DNA of 64,000 nt from Pelagibacterium montanilacus. Lineage in GTDB: Bacteria; Pseudomonadota; Alphaproteobacteria; Rhizobiales; Devosiaceae. A program made the position numbers and the translations under genes. This document shows, in pieces, positions 51,313 through 60,038 of this stretch. Position 1 is the stretch's first letter, and each line of letters opens with the position of its first letter. The notes beneath the pieces are model-generated. The model did not search any database, was not told the origin of the DNA, and saw only the letters and a program-made list of their open reading frames with translations. Location: positions 62,001-126,000 of the forward strand of contig NZ_RZMX01000032.1 of assembly GCF_003992665.1 (NCBI RefSeq), given 5' to 3'.

Positions 51313-52320
51313 ATGAAAAACCCGTCCATTCTCGCTCTGGCGGGAGCCCTTCTGGCCAGTACAGCGATGGGCGCGCAGGCCCAGGAGAAGCTCTTTGTCT
51401 ATGTTTCTCCCGATCCCATAGGGGTTAACGCGTTCCTGCAGATGGGCCAGACCGGCGCGGAAGCGGCCGGGGAAGCTTTCGGCGCGGAAGTGCTGACCTT
51501 CGAGAGCGCCAATGCGGCGGCGCGGCGCGACAATGTCGAGGCCGCGCTCAACGAGGGCGCAGACCTGATCATGGTCGCCGGGTTCGAGTTCAACGACATC
51601 ATCACCCAGCTCGCCCCGACCGCACCCGACACCCAGTTCCTGATCGTGGACCAGTGCATCGAGAACCGGCCCGACAACGTCCATTGCGCGGTGTTCCGCG
51701 AGTATGAGGCCACCTATCTGATCGGGATCGCCGCCGGCATGCTGACCGAAGCGAACCAGGTGGGCGTGGTGAGCGCGCTCGATATCCCGTTCCTGCACCG
51801 GTACACCGACGGCTACGCCATGGGGGCCGAGGCCCAGAACCCGGACACCGAGGTCGATATCCGCTGGGTGGGCGGGGAAAACCCCTTCGCCGATCCCGTG
51901 CGCGCCAAGGAGCAGGCCGTGGCCATTCATGCGGCGGGGTCCGACGTGATCTTCTCGTCGACCTCGGGCGGCGATTTCGGCGTCTTCGAGGCGGCGCGCG
52001 AGAACGACTTCCTCGTATTTGCCGTGGATGTGAACCTCTGCCCCGAAGCGCCCGAGCACATGGTTTCGGGCACGCTCAAGCGCGTGGACACCGCCATCAT
52101 GACCGCGGTCGAGGCCATCGAGGCCGGTGAGCCCCAGGTGACCCTGGCGCTGGGGCTGGCCGAGGGCGGCATGTCGATCATCGGGCTCGAGGACGAGGGC
52201 CTGGCCGAAAGCGAGTGCCTGATCGCGGACATGCCCGACGTGCTCGAGCGCGTGCGCGAAGTCGCCGCCGAGATCTCCTCGGGCGAGCTCGAGATCCCCG
52301 ATCCCATGTTCGCCCAGTAA
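51313..52320 (+). CDS. BMP-family (PnrA-like) nucleoside ABC transporter substrate-binding protein
   Basis: A 335-residue periplasmic protein with leader MKNPSILALAGALLASTAMG and cleavage after GAQAQ. Mature motifs are typical of basic-membrane-protein/PnrA binding proteins: GADLIMVAGFEFNDIITQLA, TQFLIVDQCIENRPDNVHCA and FREYEATYLIGIAAGM. Members bind purine nucleosides. It heads the nucleoside import and degradation operon. A hairpin follows the gene (52341-52377). Confidence 0.9.
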   Translation: MKNPSILALAGALLASTAMGAQAQEKLFVYVSPDPIGVNAFLQMGQTGAEAAGEAFGAEVLTFESANAAARRDNVEAALNEGADLIMVAGFEFNDIITQLAPTAPDTQFLIVDQCIENRPDNVHCAVFREYEATYLIGIAAGMLTEANQVGVVSALDIPFLHRYTDGYAMGAEAQNPDTEVDIRWVGGENPFADPVRAKEQAVAIHAAGSDVIFSSTSGGDFGVFEAARENDFLVFAVDVNLCPEAPEHMVSGTLKRVDTAIMTAVEAIEAGEPQVTLALGLAEGGMSIIGLEDEGLAESECLIADMPDVLERVREVAAEISSGELEIPDPMFAQ

Positions 52321-52340
52321 GCGAAACCGAACATCTTTCC

Positions 52341-52377
52341 GGCCCGCGCCAGACCCGGTGCGGGCCGTCTCCTTTTT
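52341..52377 (+). terminator. Attenuator-like hairpin between binding protein and ATPase genes
   Basis: GGCCCGC (52341-52347) pairs with GCGGGCC (52360-52366), followed after six bases by TTTTT. Its place right after the binding-protein gene suggests partial termination, leaving more binding protein than ATPase. Confidence 0.6.
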
Positions 52378-52400
52378 CCTTCCCCAAGGTTGGCTGGCAG

Positions 52401-53933
52401 TTGAGCGGCTGGATCGCGTTATCGAACATCACCGTCCGTTTCGGCGCGCTCACGGCAGTGGACGCGGTGTCGCTGGACGTGGACAAGGGCGAAATCCACG
52501 CGGTCGTGGGTGAGAACGGGGCCGGAAAGTCCACGATCATGAACGTGCTTTTCGGGCTGCTCGTGCCCGATGAGGGCACCATCGCCATCGGGGGGACGCC
52601 CCACGCCTGGAAGACGCCCCAGGATGCCATCGCCCACGGGATCGGCATGGTGCACCAGCACTTCATGCTCCAGGATTCCATGACGGTGCTCGAGAACGTG
52701 GTCTTGTGCGCCGAACCGGTCAACCGGCTGGGGATCGTCGATTTCGCCACCGCGCGGGCCAAGCTCGAGGATATCATCGCCACCTACGGCATCCGGAGCC
52801 GGCTCGATGCGCGGGTGGCCGATCTTTCGGTGTCCGAGCGCCAGGTGGTCGAAATCCTCAAAGTGCTCTACCGCGAGGCCGAAGTGCTGATCCTCGACGA
52901 GCCCACGGCGGTCCTTACACCCCAGGAAACCCGGAGCCTTTTCGAGATCCTCGCCAATTTCAAGGCGGCGGGCAAAGCCATCGTCATCATCACCCACAAG
53001 CTCGACGAGGTGATGGAAGTCGCCGACACGGTGAGCGTGATGCGCGGGGGGCGCCTCGTCTCCTCGGGCCCGCGCGAGGCGACCTCCAAGGACGAGATCG
53101 CGCGCGGGATCATCGGGGGCGATCTGCCCGCGCCGCGCGCCCGGGGCCCCTACGCGCCCGGGGCGCCCGTGCTCAAGGTCACCGACCTTGTGGCGCGCGG
53201 CGAGGGCCGTCCGGTGGGGCCGGTGAGCCTCGAGGTGCGCAAGGGCGAGATCGTGGGCGTCGCCGCGGTTGCGGGCAATGGGCAGGCCGAACTTATCGAG
53301 ACCATCGTGGGCCTGCGCCGGAGCGCGGGCGGGACCGTCTCGCTGGACGGGCAGGATCTTGCCGGCAAGGACGTGGCCGCGCGCCGGGCGCTGGGGCTGA
53401 GCTATATTCCCACCGACCGGCAGCGCGTGGGCCTCGCGCTCGAGGCCCGGGTTTCGGAAAACGCGCTGATCGGACGGGAGATGGAGAGCCGGTTCCGGCG
53501 CGGTCTGTTCCAGATCGGGAGCCAGATCGACGCCTTTGCGCGCGAGGTGATCGCGCGCTACCGCATCAAGGTGGCGGGCCCGCGGGCGAAAACCTCCTCG
53601 ATGTCGGGGGGCAACAAGCAGAAGCTGGTGGTGGGGCGCGAACTGTCGCGCGAAACCCCGCTGGTGATCGCGGAAAACCCCACATGGGGCGTGGATATCG
53701 GCGCGATCGACTTCATCCATGGCGAGCTGGTGCGCATGCGCGATGCCGGGCACGCCATCCTGCTGGTCTCCACCGAAATCGACGAAATCCTCGCGCTCTC
53801 GGACCGGATCGTGGTGATGTTCGAGGGCAGGATCACGGGCAGCTTTGCCGCCTCGGACGCCGACCGGTTCGAGATCGGGGCGCTGATGACCAGCCATGGG
53901 TCGGGCGGAATACAAACAAGGGACGCCTCATGA
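52401..53933 (+). CDS. Nucleoside ABC transporter ATP-binding protein (NupO-like, tandem cassettes)
   Basis: A 510-residue ATPase. Cassette 1 has VVGENGAGKSTIMNVLFG, signature LSVSERQVVEILKVLY and VLILDEPTAVLTP. Cassette 2 has the normal degenerate loop AAVAGNGQAELIETI, MSGGNKQKLVVGREL and VIAENPTWGVDIGA, the asparagine/proline variant of Walker B typical of nucleoside importers of this class. No ATG is available near the family start, so TTG 52401 is the best choice. It overlaps the first permease by ATGA. Confidence 0.9.
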   Translation: MSGWIALSNITVRFGALTAVDAVSLDVDKGEIHAVVGENGAGKSTIMNVLFGLLVPDEGTIAIGGTPHAWKTPQDAIAHGIGMVHQHFMLQDSMTVLENVVLCAEPVNRLGIVDFATARAKLEDIIATYGIRSRLDARVADLSVSERQVVEILKVLYREAEVLILDEPTAVLTPQETRSLFEILANFKAAGKAIVIITHKLDEVMEVADTVSVMRGGRLVSSGPREATSKDEIARGIIGGDLPAPRARGPYAPGAPVLKVTDLVARGEGRPVGPVSLEVRKGEIVGVAAVAGNGQAELIETIVGLRRSAGGTVSLDGQDLAGKDVAARRALGLSYIPTDRQRVGLALEARVSENALIGREMESRFRRGLFQIGSQIDAFAREVIARYRIKVAGPRAKTSSMSGGNKQKLVVGRELSRETPLVIAENPTWGVDIGAIDFIHGELVRMRDAGHAILLVSTEIDEILALSDRIVVMFEGRITGSFAASDADRFEIGALMTSHGSGGIQTRDAS

Positions 53934-54997
53934 TGGCGACGGACACCGGATTTGCCGCGCGGCTCGGCCCCTGGGTGGCGGTGATCGCCTGGCTGTTCGC
54001 GATCCTTCTGGTGCTGATGATCGCCGTGGGCGCTTCGCTCGACCAGGCTGTGTCGGGATTTTTCAACGGGGCCTTCGGGGGGCGCAACAGCGCCTACCTG
54101 ATGACCACGATCGGGCGGTCGGCGCTGATCATCGGCATGGCGCTCGCCGTGCTGATCAGCTTTCGGGCCGGGCTCTACAATATCGGGGGCGAAGGCCAGC
54201 TCGTGGTGGGGGGGATCGTGGCGGCGCTGGTCGGGATCTATCTCCCCGGCCCGGGACCCATGGTGCTGGCGGTCGGGATCCTCGCGGCGATGGCGGCGGC
54301 TTCGCTCTGGGCGGTGCTGGCCGGGGCACTGCAGGTCTATCTCGGCGTGCCGCTGCTGATCGGCTCGCTGCTGCTCAACTATCCGGCGCGCTATATTTCG
54401 TCCTATCTCGTGGGCCATCCGTTCCGGGACGTGGCCGCCGGCCTGCCCCAGACCCATATGGTGCCCCAGGGCGCATGGATCCCCAATTTCCCCGGCACGC
54501 GGCTGGACATGGGGATCATTCTCGTGCTGCTCGCGGCGGTATTCACCATCGTCTATGCCTATCGCACCGTTCCCGGATACCGCACGCGGATGAACGGGCT
54601 GGCGCCCGATTTCGCGCGCGCCTCGGGCCTGCCGGTGAAACGGCTGGTGTTCCAGACGCTCGCCATGAGCGGAGCGATCGCGGGGCTGGTGGGCGCGATT
54701 GCGGTGTTCGGGGTCCATTACCGGTTTTCCGACGGCATGCTGGTGCAGCCGCTCTATGCCTGGACCGGGATCATCGCGGTGCTGATGGTGGGCATGGTGC
54801 CCTGGGCGGTGCCGCTGTCGGGCTTCTTTTTCGCCGCCGTGCAGACCGGGGCCGCCGGCATGGAACGCACAGCCGGCATCCCCAAGGAGATCGGGCTGAT
54901 CATGCAGGCGGCAATCATCCTTTTCGTCGCCAGCCGGCTGGCGGTGGTCAATCTGGCGGGGTCGGCTCGTGGGGAGGGCAATGATGATCGCGCTTGA
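53930..54997 (+). CDS. Nucleoside ABC transporter permease (NupP-like)
   Basis: A 355-residue membrane protein with about nine spans. The family signature FRAGLYNIGGEGQLVVGGIV lies near residue 80 and MNGLAPDFARASGLPVKRLV forms the cytoplasmic coupling loop. AAGGGA precedes the ATG, which overlaps the ATPase stop codon. Its 3' end overlaps the second permease. Confidence 0.92.
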   Translation: MMATDTGFAARLGPWVAVIAWLFAILLVLMIAVGASLDQAVSGFFNGAFGGRNSAYLMTTIGRSALIIGMALAVLISFRAGLYNIGGEGQLVVGGIVAALVGIYLPGPGPMVLAVGILAAMAAASLWAVLAGALQVYLGVPLLIGSLLLNYPARYISSYLVGHPFRDVAAGLPQTHMVPQGAWIPNFPGTRLDMGIILVLLAAVFTIVYAYRTVPGYRTRMNGLAPDFARASGLPVKRLVFQTLAMSGAIAGLVGAIAVFGVHYRFSDGMLVQPLYAWTGIIAVLMVGMVPWAVPLSGFFFAAVQTGAAGMERTAGIPKEIGLIMQAAIILFVASRLAVVNLAGSARGEGNDDRA

Positions 54998-55898
54998 CGT
55001 TCTGCTCGACCCCGCCCTGCTCCAATCAATCCCGCGCTTTTTGACCCCGATCCTGCTGGCCGCGCTGGGCGGTGCGCTCTGCGAGCGGGCCGGGGTGTTC
55101 AATATCGGTCTCGAAGGGTTCATACTCACCGGCGCGTTCTGCGCGGTACTGGGGGCGTTCTTTTTCGGCTCGCCGGTGATGGGCGCGATTTCGGCCATGG
55201 CGGGGGGCGTCCTGATGGCGCTGATCTTTGCCGAATTTCACCTGCGCCGGCCGGGCGACCCGATCGTGGTTTCGATCGCGATCAACCTCCTGGCGGCGGG
55301 ACTGACGCTCTATCTCCTGAGCGCGATCTTCGGGGTGACGGGTGCCTTCCGCGACCCGGGAATCCAGGGTTTTGCGATGATCCACATTCCCGTGGTCCGG
55401 GATATTCCGGTGATCGGGCAGCTTTTTTCGGGCCAGTCCCCGCTCTATTACATCGCGCTCGTCGTTGCGGTCGCCATGCACTTTTTCTTCCGGTTCCACC
55501 GGCTGGGCCTGCGGATGCGGGCGGCGGGGGAAAACCCGCAGGGGCTGGTGGTGGGCGGGGTCGACCCGCGCATCGTGCGGCTCTACGCGCTGGTTGCCTG
55601 CGGCATGCTGTGCGGGCTTGCCGGAGCGCAGCTCTCGATCGCCAATGTCACGCTGTTTGTCGACAACATGAGCGCCGGGCGCGGCTGGATCGCGGTGGTG
55701 GCGGTTCTGCTCACCCGGGGCAATCCGCTGGCGGTTCTCGGAATCGCGCTGGTTTTCGGGTTCGTGGACAGCCTTTCGTTCCGCGTGCAGGGCTATGGCG
55801 CGCCCCAGCAGTTCACCGACATGATGCCCTATCTCGCCACGCTCGCGGTGCTGATCGGGCTGTCCTTCTGGCGCAAGACGCGTCAGACACGGGCCTGA
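54981..55898 (+). CDS. Nucleoside ABC transporter permease (NupQ-like)
   Basis: A 305-residue membrane protein with the paired signature CERAGVFNIGLEGFILTGAF near residue 35 and MRAAGENPQGLVVGGVDPR as coupling loop near residue 190. Starts are ATG 54981 or ATG 54984, the latter having a better spacing to GGGAGG. It completes the importer with the gene products at 51313, 52401 and 53930. Confidence 0.92.
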   Translation: MMIALDVLLDPALLQSIPRFLTPILLAALGGALCERAGVFNIGLEGFILTGAFCAVLGAFFFGSPVMGAISAMAGGVLMALIFAEFHLRRPGDPIVVSIAINLLAAGLTLYLLSAIFGVTGAFRDPGIQGFAMIHIPVVRDIPVIGQLFSGQSPLYYIALVVAVAMHFFFRFHRLGLRMRAAGENPQGLVVGGVDPRIVRLYALVACGMLCGLAGAQLSIANVTLFVDNMSAGRGWIAVVAVLLTRGNPLAVLGIALVFGFVDSLSFRVQGYGAPQQFTDMMPYLATLAVLIGLSFWRKTRQTRA

Positions 55899-55942
55899 AC
55901 CGGTCGCGCTTTTCAAGACGCACACATATTTGAGGAACACCA

Positions 55943-57259
55943 ATGGTCGATCTGGTCATAGAGGGCGCAACCATCCTCACCGCCGATGCGGGCGGCACCG
56001 CCCATGCGCGCGGGGTGATGGCCGTCGAGAACGGCGCAATCGTCCATGTGGGCCCCGAGGGCAGCGGCGGGACGCTGGCGACCAATGCCAGAACCCGGCT
56101 CGATGGGACCGGGATGCTGGTGATGCCGGGTCTGATCAACACCCATTGCCACATCGCGAGCACGCTGTTTCGCGGGCTGGTCGAGGATCTGCCGCTCGAG
56201 CCCTGGCTGCAGACGGTCTGGAAGGCGGAGGCGGCGATCCTGTCACCCGAAACCACCAAGCTCGGCTCGCTGCTGGGGCTGGCGGAAATGGCGCTGGGCG
56301 GGGTGACCACCGTGGTCGACATGTTCTGGCACCCCTACCAGACGGTGGAAGCGGCCCGGGAGGTGGGGCTGCGGATTTGCGCCGGGGGCACGGTCTTTGA
56401 CGGGCCCGGGGTGACCGGCGAGAGCGTTGAGACCCGGCTTGCAGCTGCGGAGGCCTTCATGGGCGATTTCGCCGGGTGCGAGGACGTCTTCCCTGCCGTC
56501 ATGCCCCACGGCACCTATACGGTGGCGCCCGAGAACCTCAAAGCCGCCCACGCGATCGCCGAGCGCCATGGGGGGATCTTTGCCACCCACGCGGCGGAAA
56601 CGCGCGCCGAGGTCAAGGATATCGAGACCCGCTACGGGCGCAGCGTGATCCGGCATCTCGACCATCTGGGGCTTTTAGGCCCAAAGACCATCCTCGCCCA
56701 TTGCGTGCATCTCGATGACGAGGAGATCGAGATTCTCGCGCGGACCGGCACGCAGGTTTCCCACAACCCGGTGTCCAACCTCAAGCTCGCTTCGGGGGTC
56801 GCGCGCGTACCCGAGATGCTGGCGGCGGGGGTCGCGGTGTCGCTGGGGACCGACGGGGCTGTGTCGGGCAATGATCTGGACCTCTGGCTGGCGTTGCGGC
56901 TGGCCGGCATGCTGCACAAGGGGATGGCGCAGGATGCCGGCGCGGTGCCGACCGCGACCGCGCTGGACCTGGCCACGCGCGCCGGCGCGAGGGCAATCGG
57001 GCAGGAGGGCAGGCTGGGCTCGCTGGACGTCGGCAAGGCCGCCGATTTCATCATGCTCGACCTCGACCGTGCCCACGCGCTCCCGATGTTCGATCCCCTG
57101 ACCCATGCGGTGTTTTCCGCCGGCAAGTCCGATGTGCGGCACGTCTTTGTGGGCGGGCGGCAGATCGTCGAGGACCGGGCGCTGACCGGCGTGGTGCTCG
57201 GCGACATCCTCGGGCAGGTGCGCGCGCTCGCCCCGCGCGTTGCCGCATCGATCGCCTGA
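55943..57259 (+). CDS. Amidohydrolase of the MTA/SAH deaminase (TrzA/MtaD) group
   Basis: A 438-residue metal-dependent deaminase. Metal ligands are the HxH of LINTHCHIASTLFRG, histidines in FATHAAETRAE and ILAHCVHLDDEE, and the aspartate in SLGTDGAVSGNDLD. The segment LVEDLPLEPWLQTVW closely follows that of 5'-methylthioadenosine/S-adenosylhomocysteine deaminases. It would deaminate an adenosine derivative to the inosine form for the phosphorylase encoded next. Other TrzA-group substrates (8-oxoguanine, cytosine analogues) are possible. Confidence 0.82.
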   Translation: MVDLVIEGATILTADAGGTAHARGVMAVENGAIVHVGPEGSGGTLATNARTRLDGTGMLVMPGLINTHCHIASTLFRGLVEDLPLEPWLQTVWKAEAAILSPETTKLGSLLGLAEMALGGVTTVVDMFWHPYQTVEAAREVGLRICAGGTVFDGPGVTGESVETRLAAAEAFMGDFAGCEDVFPAVMPHGTYTVAPENLKAAHAIAERHGGIFATHAAETRAEVKDIETRYGRSVIRHLDHLGLLGPKTILAHCVHLDDEEIEILARTGTQVSHNPVSNLKLASGVARVPEMLAAGVAVSLGTDGAVSGNDLDLWLALRLAGMLHKGMAQDAGAVPTATALDLATRAGARAIGQEGRLGSLDVGKAADFIMLDLDRAHALPMFDPLTHAVFSAGKSDVRHVFVGGRQIVEDRALTGVVLGDILGQVRALAPRVAASIA

Positions 57260-57300
57260 ACGGCACCAGAAAAGTTTCAGACCCAATCCGGAGACAAACC

Positions 57301-58128
57301 ATGACCCGTTCGCAACTGGACCGGCTCGAGGCCGCCCATCGCTCGATCGCCGACCGCGTGGGCGCCCCTGCCGAAATCGCGATGATCCTCGGCTCGGGGC
57401 TGGGGCATCTGGCCGAAGCGGTGACCGACCAGACCGTGATCCCCTATGGGGAGATCGAGGGCTTTCCCACCTCCACAGCGCCCGGGCACAAGGGCCAGCT
57501 CGTCCTCGGCACGCTGGAGGGGCGCCGGGTGGTAATGATGGAAGGCCGGCTGCATCTTTACGAGGGCTGGTCGCCGCGCGACATCGGGCTGGCGGTCTAT
57601 CTTCTGGCCCGGCTGGGCGCGAAAAAGCTCATCGTCACCAATGCGGCGGGTGGGCTCAATGGCGATTATGCGCCGGGCGATGTGATGCTGATCACCGACC
57701 ACATGAATTTCACCGGGTTCAACCCGCTGATCGGGCCCAATGACGAGGAAATCGGGCTGCGGTTTCCCGACATGTCGCGAGCCTATGATCCCGAGCTGGC
57801 CGACAAGGCGCGGGCGGCGGCGCGGCAAGCCAATGTGCCGATGCACGAGGGTATCTATGTGGGGCTGGCCGGCCCCTCGCTCGAGACCAGCGCCGAGCGC
57901 CGCTATTACCGCTCGGCGGGCGGGGACGCGGTGGGCATGTCCACGGTGATGGAAACCATCGCGGCGGTGCATGCAGGCATGACCGTTCTGGGGATTTCCG
58001 CGATCACCAACGGGGCGACCGGCGGGCCCGAGCAGACCATCGACACGGTCGAGGACGTGGTGGCCAATGCCGCGATCTCGGGCACCAAAATCGCCGCGAT
58101 GTTCAAGACGCTGCTGCCGGGGCTCTGA
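57301..58128 (+). CDS. punA: Purine-nucleoside phosphorylase (trimeric type I)
   Basis: A 275-residue phosphorylase with ILGSGLGHLAEAV (phosphate loop), APGHKGQLVLGTLEGRRVV, MEGRLHLYEGW, VTNAAGGLN, the GPSLETSAERRYYRSAGGDA segment and VGMSTVMETIAA with SAITNGATG. The asparagine in SAITNGA is the 6-oxopurine-selecting residue, so inosine- and guanosine-type substrates are expected. It releases the base and a ribose 1-phosphate. GGAG precedes the ATG. It follows the deaminase gene and precedes an SDR gene by three bases. Confidence 0.92.
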   Translation: MTRSQLDRLEAAHRSIADRVGAPAEIAMILGSGLGHLAEAVTDQTVIPYGEIEGFPTSTAPGHKGQLVLGTLEGRRVVMMEGRLHLYEGWSPRDIGLAVYLLARLGAKKLIVTNAAGGLNGDYAPGDVMLITDHMNFTGFNPLIGPNDEEIGLRFPDMSRAYDPELADKARAAARQANVPMHEGIYVGLAGPSLETSAERRYYRSAGGDAVGMSTVMETIAAVHAGMTVLGISAITNGATGGPEQTIDTVEDVVANAAISGTKIAAMFKTLLPGL

Positions 58129-58131
58129 GCG

Positions 58132-58890
58132 ATGGCCCTCTCGCTAGACCTTTCGGGCCGCGCCATCGCGGTCACCGGCGCGAGCGGGGGAATCGGCGCG
58201 GCGATCGCGCGGCGGCTGGCCGAGGCCGGGGCGCGGGTCGTGGTGCACTACCACGCCAACGGGCAGGCCGCCGATGCGGTGGCCGGGGAGTGCCCGGGCG
58301 CGGTGGCCATCGGGGCGGACCTTGGCTCGCAAGCCGGGTGCGAGGAGTTCTTTGCCGAGGCGCTGGCGGCGATGGGCACGCTGGACGGGCTGGTCAATTG
58401 CGCCGGACCCCAGACGCTGGTGCCGTTCGCCGAGACGAGGGCCGCCGATTTCTCAGAGATGCTCGCGGCGCATGTGACCGCGCCGGCGACGCTGATCCGG
58501 CTGCTGGCCGGCCATGGGGCCGGACGCGAGGGGGGCAGCGTGGTGGTCAACATCGCCTCGATCGAGGCGATGCGCCCGGCGCCGGCCCATGCGCATTATG
58601 CCAGCGCCAAGGCGGGGCTGGTGATGCTCACGCGCGCCGCGGCGCTCGAATTCGCGGGGATCGGGCTCAGGGTCAACGCGGTGGCGCCCGGGCTGATCGG
58701 CCGGCCGGGGATCAAAGAGCAATGGCCCGAGGGGGTGGAGCGCTGGGTGCGCACCGCGCCGCTGGGGCGGCTGGGCGCGCCCGGGGACGTCGCCGATGCG
58801 ACCGCGTTCCTGTGCTCGGACCTTGCAGGCTGGATCACGGGGGAAATCCTGGTGGTCGACGGAGGAATGTCGGCCGCCCAGGGCTGGTAG
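58132..58890 (+). CDS. SDR family oxidoreductase
   Basis: A 252-residue classical SDR with VTGASGGIGAAIARRL (cofactor), NCAGPQ, VNIASIEAMRPAPAHAHYAS then AKAG (Ser, Tyr, Lys) and GEILVVDGGMSAAQGW. It is the last gene of the nucleoside operon, directly after the phosphorylase. It may act on the free sugar released from the nucleoside. Its 3' end faces the RuBisCO-like gene with only 21 bases between. Confidence 0.85.
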   Translation: MALSLDLSGRAIAVTGASGGIGAAIARRLAEAGARVVVHYHANGQAADAVAGECPGAVAIGADLGSQAGCEEFFAEALAAMGTLDGLVNCAGPQTLVPFAETRAADFSEMLAAHVTAPATLIRLLAGHGAGREGGSVVVNIASIEAMRPAPAHAHYASAKAGLVMLTRAAALEFAGIGLRVNAVAPGLIGRPGIKEQWPEGVERWVRTAPLGRLGAPGDVADATAFLCSDLAGWITGEILVVDGGMSAAQGW

Positions 58891-58911
58891 GTCTCCCCGG
58901 CCCCGAACCGG

Positions 58912-60036
58912 TCAGGCCGCCGAGGCGGCCTCGACCAGACGGCGCGCGGCCTCTGTGATCCCTTCGGGTGCGCGCAGCAAGGCGCCGCCCACCAGATAGA
59001 TCACGTCATGGCCATAGACCTCGCGCATGGCGGGGACTTTCTCGATGTTCATGCCGCCGCCCGGCGTGGGCAGGACGGGCTTGAGCCCCGCAAAGTCCTC
59101 GGCGCAGCCCGTGGCGATCGACCGGCACTCGTCCTCGGAGAACCCGAACCGGCCCCCGAAATTGGGATAGACCACGGCGTCCGCGCCCATCATGCGGGTC
59201 ATCTGCCCGTAGAACACCCGGTGGGAGAACCCGGTGGTGGGGGTGATGGTGCTGGCGCCGGAAAAGGTGGGGTGGGTGACGATGGGCAGGTCAAAGCTCT
59301 CCGAGCGCGCCAGCGTGCGCGCCACGTCGAACCCCATGAGCCCGGGGGCGAGCATGACCGCGCCGGCGCCAGCGCGCTGCGCCTGCTCGGCCCGCGCCAG
59401 CGCCACGGACGTCTCCGCGGTGATGTTGGGCACGAAACTCGCGCGCCCGCCGGTTTCCCGATTGGCCTTTTCCACCGCTTCGACGCAGGCGGCGAGACGG
59501 TCGGAAAAGGGGGACGTCGCCTGATCGACGAGGCCGTGATCGTCCTTGACGAAATCCATGCCGCCAAGAGCGAACTGGTAAGCCCTGTCGGCCAGCTCGG
59601 CGGTGCTCATGCCCACGGGCTTGATCGCTGACATGAAGAGCGGGCGGCCATGGGCCCCTGCCCGCTCGCGCAGGCCCGCGGCCCCGAAGCGCGGCCCGCC
59701 ACACAGCGTGGCGAGCTCGGGATTGAGCGCGATGTCGATGACCCGGAGCCCGGTCAGGATCGAGGCATTGCCGAAGACGATGTTGAGGAGCTGGAGGAAA
59801 TCACCGCCCACATCGTCATTGGAATAGCTCACCTCGGCGCGGAACCCGCCCTGTTGCCCCTCATGGGGGACAAGGGCGGTGACCCGGCCCAAAAGCTCGT
59901 CCTCGATATAGCCCCGGGGCACCGCGTCGCGTGGGATCTCTAAGGTCTGCTCGAGCGCGACGGCCTCGGCCCGGGTACGGGCTTCGGCCTCGCTCGCAGC
60001 GGCGATCCAGTAGGTGACGGTGAACCGATCGGCCAT
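58912..60036 (-). CDS. RuBisCO-like protein (form IV)
   Basis: A 374-residue RuBisCO large-subunit-like protein. It keeps the loop SAIKPVGM (Lys139, equivalent to K175 of RuBisCO) and GGMDFVKDDHGLVDQ with Lys164 at the carbamylation position, followed by Asp but by His where RuBisCO has the metal-binding Glu. Later segments are LPIVTHPTFSGAS, VVYPNFGGRFGFSEDE, LPTPGGGMNIEKVPAM and YLVGGALL. The flexible loop-6 lysine motif is absent, so it cannot fix CO2 and must act as an isomerase or enolase-type enzyme. Last gene of the mtnK-mtnA-transketolase operon, two bases after the transketolase stop. Confidence 0.88.
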   Translation of the reverse strand: MADRFTVTYWIAAASEAEARTRAEAVALEQTLEIPRDAVPRGYIEDELLGRVTALVPHEGQQGGFRAEVSYSNDDVGGDFLQLLNIVFGNASILTGLRVIDIALNPELATLCGGPRFGAAGLRERAGAHGRPLFMSAIKPVGMSTAELADRAYQFALGGMDFVKDDHGLVDQATSPFSDRLAACVEAVEKANRETGGRASFVPNITAETSVALARAEQAQRAGAGAVMLAPGLMGFDVARTLARSESFDLPIVTHPTFSGASTITPTTGFSHRVFYGQMTRMMGADAVVYPNFGGRFGFSEDECRSIATGCAEDFAGLKPVLPTPGGGMNIEKVPAMREVYGHDVIYLVGGALLRAPEGITEAARRLVEAASAA

Positions 60037-60038
60037 GG

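Noticed and set aside
58912-60036. RuBisCO-like protein as an MtnW enolase of the universal methionine salvage pathway, or as a CO2-fixing enzyme
   Set aside because: No mtnB, mtnX or mtnD is visible alongside, and residues needed for carboxylation are missing. MtnW-like activity is not disproved but the context does not support it.
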